From the NCBI RefSeq assembly GCF_028993635.1, contig NZ_CP118631.1, positions 2,852,001 to 2,916,000 on the forward strand: 64,000 nucleotides of DNA, read 5' to 3'. Source of the stretch: Mucilaginibacter sp. SJ. GTDB lineage: Bacteria > Bacteroidota > Bacteroidia > Sphingobacteriales > Sphingobacteriaceae. A program made the translations under genes and the position numbers. Under the pieces are notes generated by a model that was not told the DNA's origin, did no database searches, and saw nothing but the letters and a program-made list of their open reading frames with translations. Below are positions 43,379-50,190 of this stretch, one piece after another. How positions within the stretch are numbered: position 1 is the first letter of the stretch; each line of letters begins with the position of its first letter.

Positions 43379-44173
43379 ATGATACAACAACTCAATTACG
43401 GCAATGAACTATCTGGCAAAATAGTCCTGGTAACAGGAGGTACAAAAGGCACGGGAAGAGCAATCTCCGAAAGGCTGTTGCAAGCTGGCGCAACGGTGAT
43501 TATAACTGCAAGGAATGCTCCTGAAAAGGAAAACAGCAGCCTACATTTTATCCCTTCCGATCTAAGCAAGGCAGAAGACGCGCAAAAAGTGATCAGCGAA
43601 GTGCTGTCAACTTATGGCAGGCTCGATATTCTAATAAATAACCTTGGTGCTTCATCGACACCTGCCGGTGGCTTTTCAGCGTTGAGTGATGAGGATTGGC
43701 TATCAACCCTGCAAGCTAATCTACTTGCTCCTGTGAGGCTCGACAGGGGATTTTTACCGCAAATGATAGATCGGAGAAGCGGTGTTATTATTCACATAGC
43801 TTCCATCCAAGGCATATTACCACTATATGATTCAACCTTGCCATACGCAGCTTCAAAAGCAGGATTGATCAACTATAGCAAAAGCTTATCTAATGAAGTT
43901 ACGCCAAAAGGTATCCGCGTGCTAACTGTTTCGCCTGGATGGATAAATACATCGGCATCCATAGCCTGGCTGGGCGAGATCGCGAGAAATGCAAATAGTA
44001 CTGTAGAAGAAGCTCAGCAAGGTGTGATGGATGCATTGGGTGGAATACCTTACGGCAGGCCCGCTGAACCGGAAGAAGTAGCCGAACTGGTTGGTTTTTT
44101 GGTTTCGCCAAGAGCCAAATACTTAACAGGAACAAATTTCGTCATCGACGGCGGAACGGTGCCGACAATTTAA
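43379..44173 (+). CDS. Short-chain dehydrogenase/reductase
   Basis: The 264-residue NAD(P)-dependent oxidoreductase has the Rossmann motif VTGGTKGTGRAI (about residues 19-30), the NNLGAS variant of NNAG, the catalytic serine in IIHIASIQG and the YAASK tyrosine-lysine pair, with the C-terminal FVIDGGTVPTI common in the classical SDR family. Arginine in the first beta-alpha region favours NADPH. It is divergent from the HxlR gene and followed 20 bases later by an NTF2-like gene, so these three genes form one regulated cassette, perhaps for detoxifying a small carbonyl or quinone compound (inference). Confidence 0.92.
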   Translation: MIQQLNYGNELSGKIVLVTGGTKGTGRAISERLLQAGATVIITARNAPEKENSSLHFIPSDLSKAEDAQKVISEVLSTYGRLDILINNLGASSTPAGGFSALSDEDWLSTLQANLLAPVRLDRGFLPQMIDRRSGVIIHIASIQGILPLYDSTLPYAASKAGLINYSKSLSNEVTPKGIRVLTVSPGWINTSASIAWLGEIARNANSTVEEAQQGVMDALGGIPYGRPAEPEEVAELVGFLVSPRAKYLTGTNFVIDGGTVPTI

Positions 44174-44193
44174 AAATCAAACAAATAAAAATC

Positions 44194-44517
44194 ATGGAAT
44201 TACCACAATTAGTAGCCAAATTTGTAGAGACGCAGAACACTTACAACAGCGGGGCCTACGCTGAATGTTTCACCGGGAACGCTATCGTTCATAACGAGGG
44301 CAAGACCCACACCGGCAAAGCAGAAATCCGGCAATGGATCGAAGAAGCGAATCAGAAATATAAGTCGGTGATGAAACCTCTCCGATATGAGGAATCTGGC
44401 TCAAACGGAGTATTAACCGCGGAGGTTTCAGGAACGTTTCCTGGCAGCCCGATCGTGCTGAAATTTCATTTAGGACTTAAGGACGGTCTTATCGATTCAT
44501 TAAATGTGACCGAATAA
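44194..44517 (+). CDS. NTF2-like (SnoaL-type) small protein
   Basis: The 107-residue protein fits the nuclear transport factor 2/SnoaL-like cone fold: an N-terminal helix with VAKFVETQNTYNSGAYAECF, a central IVHNEGKTHTGKAEIRQWIE, and four strands ending FPGSPIVLKFHLGLKDGLID. Members may be ketosteroid isomerases, polyketide cyclases or ligand-binding proteins with few conserved residues. It lies 20 bases downstream of the SDR gene, with which it is probably translated, and would act on a related small molecule. Confidence 0.82.
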   Translation: MELPQLVAKFVETQNTYNSGAYAECFTGNAIVHNEGKTHTGKAEIRQWIEEANQKYKSVMKPLRYEESGSNGVLTAEVSGTFPGSPIVLKFHLGLKDGLIDSLNVTE

Positions 44518-45151
44518 TTCAATTCTGATTGGCAGCATTGGTAAATATTATTAGAAAACCGCCTATCTTACATATGGAGGTTTTCTTAATTGTAAAGACA
44601 AATTAGCTTTCACTGTCTTAACATGGTCAAAGGATAACGGAATTGCCAGTTTGACATTTCGGAATTAGGTGGTCAAGGCCTCCGTATTCTCCATTTGTGC
44701 TATCTTGACGCAAGAAATATTTGAACAGTTTTCATTTTAGGTCTAAATTTGTTAATTTCTTTAAATCGTAAAAGAAATGTTGTGTTATAACTAAAGTCTG
44801 CACCACAGAAAGAAGAAGGTCATTTTTCGATAAGAAAGTGGCATTTTTGCGTTTAGAGGCATCTTTTCTCTCCGATTAATATTGATTCACATCTCATTGC
44901 TCCGTATTTAATTAAACGGCCTTCCCTCTCTTTAAATAATTCATCAACAAGCTTTTAATAATTCACTAACAAATTGTTTATGATATATATTATTTGTAAG
45001 TTTATGTAACCAATTGCATTATTTATGGTGATAAAATTTTAGGCATTATTTTGTCTTTACCTGGCTCTTTTTACCAAGAAGTCGTCGCCCTCCAAATAAA
45101 AACCGCTACCAGACGAAATAAAGCCTTATATCATATTAAACCTTAAGCATT
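44518..45151. other. Long AT-rich gap upstream of the duplicated-domain lipoprotein
   Basis: The 634-base region contains no reading frame that I can support and no large palindrome. A good promoter match lies at 44720-44751, about 400 bases before the next gene, so the region downstream of it may be a long leader or an untranslated RNA. The base composition is visibly more AT-rich than that of the flanking genes. Confidence 0.5.
44720..44751 (+). promoter_or_regulatory. Promoter match far upstream of the lipoprotein gene
   Basis: TTTG at 44720-44723 and TAAATTTG at 44744-44751, spaced 20 bases apart, agree fully with the Bacteroidota consensus. Transcription would start near 44758. The AT-rich context raises the chance of a random match. 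Confidence 0.5.
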
Positions 45152-45937
45152 ATGAATAAGATTTTAATTTTCGCAGCTTTATTTAGTTTCTTTATTTTAG
45201 GATGTAAGAAAAAAGAGAAGTCGTCCGAGGCAGGCCTCTCGGGTGTGTATGAACTTGAAAAACAAGTACTCGACCGCGGAGGCAAAGACTCTGTTATTAA
45301 ACGAACGCAAATTAAAATCTACACAGATCATAATTATTTATACGCCAGTATAGTTCCTGATTCATCTGTTGGGTTTGGTGTGGGCACTTATACACTTGAC
45401 TCAGCTAACCGACTTAAGGAACATAGTATTTACACCAGCAGAGCGCTCGACTCATCCCTAACGTATAATCTTGAGGTTACAAAAAAACCTGATGGTTATA
45501 CCCAAGTCATCCCCGACTTTGCCACGGTAAAAGGTGTAAAATATGCATTGAAGGAAGATTATAAAAAATTCCCGTCAGCGGATAGCTCAGTGCTTGACGG
45601 CTTGTGGAAAATGGAAAGAACCTATACCATAAAAGGCAAAGACACAATCCCGACTGATGTAACGCAGTATAAAATATTCTGGGGAGGGCATTTTATTTTC
45701 GTCCACAGGTTCGCTCAGAATAAGGAAAAAACCATCTTTAAAAATGGGTTTGGCACCGGGGTATTTACTTTTAGTAATGATACGCTCAGGGAAGAAGAGC
45801 AAATATCAAATTACCGGCTTCTTCAGGGTAATAAATTCACCGTTAAAGTCACGATGAATGGCCATGACCAATATACTCAGGTGATTAATAGTGCTACAAA
45901 TGGCCAATCTGTAGAAATCTACAAACGAGTCAAATAA
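45152..45937 (+). CDS. Lipoprotein with two tandem repeated domains (lipocalin-like)
   Basis: The 261-residue product begins with a lipoprotein signal (FSFFILGCKKKEK, cysteine at residue 18). The mature protein consists of two related halves. Residues about 28-128 and 146-250 both run from LSGVYELEK/LDGLWKMER through a central VGFGVGTYTLDSANRLKEHS/NGFGTGVFTFSNDTLREEEQ to GYTQVI/QYTQVI. Each half resembles a small beta-barrel of the lipocalin-like type. An internal duplication is clear, while the function is unknown. It is the last gene before the tRNA-Phe fragment, inside the presumed island. Confidence 0.75.
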   Translation: MNKILIFAALFSFFILGCKKKEKSSEAGLSGVYELEKQVLDRGGKDSVIKRTQIKIYTDHNYLYASIVPDSSVGFGVGTYTLDSANRLKEHSIYTSRALDSSLTYNLEVTKKPDGYTQVIPDFATVKGVKYALKEDYKKFPSADSSVLDGLWKMERTYTIKGKDTIPTDVTQYKIFWGGHFIFVHRFAQNKEKTIFKNGFGTGVFTFSNDTLREEEQISNYRLLQGNKFTVKVTMNGHDQYTQVINSATNGQSVEIYKRVK

Positions 45938-45952
45938 AAACTCTTTATTTAA

Positions 45953-45987
45953 CCTTGTGTCACCGGTTCGATCCCTGTTGGTACCAC
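45953..45987 (+). repeat. Right member of 35-bp direct repeat: tRNA-Phe 3' fragment
   Basis: CCTTGTGTCAC-C-GGTTCGATCCC-T-GTTGGTACCAC repeats the 3' end of tRNA-Phe (41179-41213) with two changes. The 5' half of a tRNA is absent, so this is a fragment and not a gene. The two changes break one base pair of the T stem rather than keeping it. Confidence 0.75.
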
Positions 45988-45994
45988 AGAAAAG

Positions 45995-46028
45995 AAATCC
46001 TCTTAGTTAACTCTAAGGGGATTTTTTT
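45995..46028 (+). terminator. Terminator behind the tRNA fragment
   Basis: AAATCCTCTTAG (45995-46006) pairs with CTAAGGGGATTT (46013-46024) with one G-U pair around TTAACT, followed by T. It resembles the terminator of the intact tRNA in architecture and loop, as expected if this was the original tRNA terminator before insertion or duplication. Confidence 0.85.
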
Positions 46029-46104
46029 CTTCTTGCAAATATCAATTTATTTTCAATAACTTTGTATTTCAAAGTACTTTTATAAACATCAATTACAGGT
46101 AAAC

Positions 46105-46857
46105 ATGCCCCTTTCTACCACACTCGATCAATTGCACTCTTTGGCAAAAGGAAATAAATGGATGCGGCTTTTTGCCGTTTTTAACAGGATAGTGCTGGCG
46201 GCCGGTTTTTTTATTGCCGGTAATGTTAAAATTATGGGCGAACGGTTCGCCAGTGGCTTATCGGCCAACCAACCAATGGGCCATTATTTAGAAGCGTTGC
46301 ACCATACAGGTTATTATTACACTTTTATTGGCATTTTGCAGGTCGCAGCCGCTATCCTGTTATTGATTCCCCGTACCCGGCTCCTCGGGGCGTTAATCTA
46401 TTTCCCGATTATACTGAACATTTGCATACTGGCCTATGCCGTCAGGTTTGAAGGCACCCGAATCACCACCTTAATGGTACTTGCCAACTTATATTTGCTG
46501 GGGTGGGATTATGACCGTTTAAAATTCATTTTGCCATTCAAGCAAAAAAATAGCTATACAACGCAACCTGAAATACGGAGTAACAAGTTTCCGTTCGTGT
46601 TTTTTGGAGGCGTTTTTGCAACAATTGCCGCAGTAATAGTAATTAACCAGTTCGTATATGATATCCGACCGGGCAATTCATTGATGGAATGCAATAATGG
46701 ATGTGCTGGAAATGCCAAGCCGGAGGCTTGTAAGGTTTTTTGCGACTGCGTACACAACCTGGGCAAACCGCTGGACAGTTGCCTGGCCCAATATGATAAA
46801 GCTCCGGGTAAAACTATCCAGACATCAGGCGCGGGCAATGCAAACCATAGCAGGTGA
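46105..46857 (+). CDS. DoxX-like membrane protein with cysteine-rich C-terminal tail
   Basis: The 250-residue product has four hydrophobic helices of the DoxX type (FNRIVLAAGFFIAGNVKI, YTFIGILQVAAAILLLIP, LLGALIYFPIILNICILAYA, TTLMVLANLYLLGW). A fifth helix (FVFFGGVFATIAAVIVINQF) leads to a tail of about 65 residues with seven cysteines in the order C-X3-C-X8-C-X3-C-X-C-X10-C after an initial EC. That tail would be periplasmic and could form disulfides or bind metal. The gene begins 118 bases after the tRNA fragment and is outside the presumed island. Confidence 0.72.
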   Translation: MPLSTTLDQLHSLAKGNKWMRLFAVFNRIVLAAGFFIAGNVKIMGERFASGLSANQPMGHYLEALHHTGYYYTFIGILQVAAAILLLIPRTRLLGALIYFPIILNICILAYAVRFEGTRITTLMVLANLYLLGWDYDRLKFILPFKQKNSYTTQPEIRSNKFPFVFFGGVFATIAAVIVINQFVYDIRPGNSLMECNNGCAGNAKPEACKVFCDCVHNLGKPLDSCLAQYDKAPGKTIQTSGAGNANHSR

Positions 46858-47010
46858 GCAAGGGTATTTTATTTATCTCGTTACCTCTTCAGGCATCCCA
46901 TGCTGTTGTGTAACCAGCAATTTGTGTAATAATATTTGATTAATTAGATCGCTTTTTAGCACCAAATTTGTCGCTTTAGCCGTATTTTTGAATATGTGGC
47001 ATCCTTTTTT

Positions 47011-47796
47011 ATGCCGCCGGCTATGAAAAAGAAGACGGAAAAGAAGTACGTAATTAAGACATGGCGAACCATGAAACGCCATCTCCGCTCTTTTGTCAAA
47101 AACGACGAACAGGAAGATTTGCATCGTTTTCGTACCGGGGTAAAAAAACTGCGGGCGCTTTTGATCTTAGGAGACAGCGCGGCAAAAGATACTGTGCTGG
47201 AGAAACGCTTCAAACCCGTTCGTAAGATATTTAAGCAGGCCGGGGAAATCAGGAATGCTTATATAAACCAGGAATTGGGCAAAGCAGTTGGTGAAAACAT
47301 CGATTTTATCCGGGAGCAACAGCAGATCATGAAAATCACCACCCGGGCATTTAACGCCGATAAGGATCAGCACAGCGCATGGCTCCGAAAAACGCGCCGC
47401 AGACTGCTGAAGCGGATCAGGCCAATCAGTAAACATCACCTCTCCCTGTATTACAGGCAACACCTGGAAATCATCGCTGCGGCCTTAAACCATCCCAGTT
47501 TTAACGAGGAATTGCATACCTGCCGTAAACAACTTAAGGTACTGCTTTATAATTACCCCCTGGCCGGCCCGGAACTGGACCTCGCTTTTAATGAACCTTA
47601 TCTTGACCAGGTGCAGGCGGCCATCGGCGACTGGCATGACAATGAACTGGCCATCGCACTTCTTTCGACAACTGAGACCCGGAACAGCAAAGAGACACTC
47701 AAAGGACTGAAGAGGCAGGCCACCGTGCTTAAAAGACAACTCACCAGGCTCACCCGGAATTTCCACGAACAGGCAAGCCCCCCGACCAAAATTTAA
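47011..47796 (+). CDS. CHAD-domain protein
   Basis: I place the start at the ATG 47011 (MPPAMKKKTEKKYVIK); an in-frame GTG at 46996 would add five residues but overlaps a -7-like TATTTTTG (46983-46990). The product of about 261 residues is almost entirely helical and very basic. It carries the conserved histidines of CHAD domains (DLHRFRTGVKKLRALL, HLSLYYRQH, IGDWHDNELA). CHAD proteins bind polyphosphate, often on polyphosphate granules. No polyphosphate kinase gene is adjacent. Target assignment rests on family knowledge only. Confidence 0.82.
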   Translation: MPPAMKKKTEKKYVIKTWRTMKRHLRSFVKNDEQEDLHRFRTGVKKLRALLILGDSAAKDTVLEKRFKPVRKIFKQAGEIRNAYINQELGKAVGENIDFIREQQQIMKITTRAFNADKDQHSAWLRKTRRRLLKRIRPISKHHLSLYYRQHLEIIAAALNHPSFNEELHTCRKQLKVLLYNYPLAGPELDLAFNEPYLDQVQAAIGDWHDNELAIALLSTTETRNSKETLKGLKRQATVLKRQLTRLTRNFHEQASPPTKI

Positions 47797-47964
47797 CTAT
47801 GGCGTAACGATGTGAGAAAATACACATTCGAATTATCCTATTATAGAACGCCTATAAAGATCGGGCTTCTACTGGCATATACAAATGGCTTAAGAAATCG
47901 GTGGTGTAGCCGGCTGGTGTATCTTGTGCGCAAAGCCTAATGCCGGAACGGAAAAACTTTAACT

Positions 47965-49974
47965 TCAGTATCTTTCTTCTCCGTTTTTATGGAGGCGGGC
48001 ATTAATACTGCTTCGTTTTTTTAGCGGTAAAACGAAGGAAAAAGTCGATCCCATCCGGGGCTCACTTTCTACCCAAATGCGGCCCCCATGCCGTTCAATG
48101 ATCTCTTTGGTAATGTATAACCCCAGGCCCAGGCCGGTAATGCTCCTGTTTACATCTTTTGCACGATAAAACTGGCTGAATATGTGGCTGATATTTTCCT
48201 TATTGATGCCCATACCGTAATCTTTAACAGATACCTGGATTTCCGTTTCTGACTTTTTTACTGATACTTCGATTTTATCAGATTCCGGCGAATATTTGAT
48301 CGCGTTGGTGATCAGGTTGGTCAATACCTGCTCCAGCCTCATTTTATCCCCTTCTAAAATCATTTCTCCGCTTTCGTCAAAATAAATTTCATGTGATGTG
48401 TATGCTTCCCGAATAGCTTCAAGGTTTTCTTTGATAAGCTCCGTAAAATCAAATTCTTCAAAATAAAACTGCAATTTTCCGGATTGTATTTTTGAGATAT
48501 CAAACAAGTCATTGATCAGGGCATTCAGTTTTTTTAACTGGGTTATTGCCTTTGCAACAAACGGCCGGTTTACATCAATTACCTTTCGTTCCAGCAGTTG
48601 TAAAAAACCGCTCATAGAAGTGAGGGGCGTTTTCAATTCATGGGAGGCCAAAGCGATAAATTCGTCTTTTTTCTGACTCAGTTCCTTTACTTCTGTGAAC
48701 AGCCTGGAATTATCGAGCGCCACTGCCGCCTGGGAAGCCAGGCTAACCACGAAGTCTTCATGCTCTTGCAGGAAAACCCCGGCTTCCGGATGACCAAAGA
48801 ATAGGCCACCAATAACATTGCCTGAACTGCTTATAACCGGCACGGCCAGGTAGCTTACTACCGGCAGATGCCCGTTGGGCATTCCAAAATATGGTGCATT
48901 TTGTCCATACCTGGGGTCTTTCGTTATATCATCTACCCTTAGTACGCCTTCACCGCTAAATGTGCGATGGAAAACTGCCGTATTCCAGGGCATTCCGAAA
49001 TTTTCAAATGCCTCTTTTGGTGCGCCCGACAAAGAGTACAACATATAGGCTTCGCCGTCCTGATTGATGGTATTATAAAAAAATGCGCCAAAAGCGGCAC
49101 CGGTAATTTGTGTAGTGGCATCCGTTACTTTTTGCAGGATAGATTCGGTATCAAGTTTCTCTGAAATGGCTTTCCCTATAGTATTCAGGATCTTCAATTT
49201 TGTCGCCTGGTGTCGGATAGCCGTTTCGGCTTTTTTTGCAGCTGTAATATCCCTGGCGATCTTTGATGCACCAATAATGGCTCCATGCCGGTCCCTTACC
49301 GGTGAAACAGTAAGGGATATATCAATGGCGCTTCCATTTTTATGTAACCTAACCGTTTGGAAATGATCAACTTTGTTACCGTTCCTGATGTTTTCAATGA
49401 TAACATCTTCTTCGGACAGCCTGTCACGAGGAATGAGAATAGATATATGTTTACCGATAGTCTCTCTTTCCTGGTAACCAAAAATCTTTTCAGCACCACC
49501 GTTCCAGGTAGTGATGATCCCGTTAAGGGTTTTGCTAATAATGGCATCATCAGAATTTTCAACAATTGCAGCCAGCATGCCCCGTTTCTCTTCTGTCTCT
49601 CTTTCGTGGGTCACATCACGCATGATGTGTGATGCTCCAATAACCTCCCCCTGTTCATTTTTTATTGGAGAAATGGTAAGTGATACCGGAAAATCGACAT
49701 GTAGTTTGTCGTTGCGGACAGTATATAAGTGATTGATTCTTTCACCTGACCATACACGTTCAAGAATAGCCAATTGTTCCTGACGGACGCTTTCGGGGAT
49801 AAGGGTAAGGATGTTCTGCCCTAACAACACCGGCGCCGGGCAGCCAAACATTTTTTCAGCAGCCGGATTGCAGTTTAAAATAATATAGTCAAGATCATGG
49901 CTCAATACCGCATCTTCCATTCCTTCAAAAATGGCAGTTAGGGTGAAGAGGTCAGGTAATAAGTTATTTTTCAT
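47965..49974 (-). CDS. PAS-PAS-GAF sensor histidine kinase
   Basis: The 669-residue soluble kinase has two PAS domains (residues about 10-125 with PAAEKMFGCPAPVLLGQN, and 130-250 with NGGAEKIFGYQERETIGK). A GAF domain follows (about 265-425, SYLAVPVISSSGNVIGGLFF), then HisKA with the phosphoacceptor in ALASHELKTPLTSMSGF near 440, and HATPase with NAIKYSP, YGMGI and GLGLGLYITKEI. There is no transmembrane segment, so it senses a cytoplasmic cue such as redox state, oxygen or a small ligand. No response regulator is adjacent. It is convergent with the CHAD gene. Confidence 0.93.
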   Translation of the reverse strand: MKNNLLPDLFTLTAIFEGMEDAVLSHDLDYIILNCNPAAEKMFGCPAPVLLGQNILTLIPESVRQEQLAILERVWSGERINHLYTVRNDKLHVDFPVSLTISPIKNEQGEVIGASHIMRDVTHERETEEKRGMLAAIVENSDDAIISKTLNGIITTWNGGAEKIFGYQERETIGKHISILIPRDRLSEEDVIIENIRNGNKVDHFQTVRLHKNGSAIDISLTVSPVRDRHGAIIGASKIARDITAAKKAETAIRHQATKLKILNTIGKAISEKLDTESILQKVTDATTQITGAAFGAFFYNTINQDGEAYMLYSLSGAPKEAFENFGMPWNTAVFHRTFSGEGVLRVDDITKDPRYGQNAPYFGMPNGHLPVVSYLAVPVISSSGNVIGGLFFGHPEAGVFLQEHEDFVVSLASQAAVALDNSRLFTEVKELSQKKDEFIALASHELKTPLTSMSGFLQLLERKVIDVNRPFVAKAITQLKKLNALINDLFDISKIQSGKLQFYFEEFDFTELIKENLEAIREAYTSHEIYFDESGEMILEGDKMRLEQVLTNLITNAIKYSPESDKIEVSVKKSETEIQVSVKDYGMGINKENISHIFSQFYRAKDVNRSITGLGLGLYITKEIIERHGGRIWVESEPRMGSTFSFVLPLKKRSSINARLHKNGEERY

Positions 49975-50190
49975 GAAAAGCTATCTTCGTTTTTGCCCTG
50001 TCAGTGAATATCCGGTCTTATTTAGATGTGTGGTTTATACATCTTATTCAATCATTGAAAACTCAACAGGCGGTTTCGATGCAGGAGTAACAGGGATTGG
50101 CAAAAAAGGTTTTAAGAACCGTGTATGCGGTGTTATCTTGTTATACAATAGCTAACGTTTATTCCTTCGTTAATGATCAGAAAATAAAGC

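Noticed and set aside
45953..45987. Second tRNA-Phe gene
   Set aside because: Only the 3' 35 bases exist; acceptor 5' strand, D arm and anticodon are absent, and one T-stem pair is broken.
41140..46028. Integrase gene for the presumed tRNA island
   Set aside because: All open frames between the repeats were read; none has tyrosine or serine recombinase motifs. Only the DDE transposase of the IS is present.
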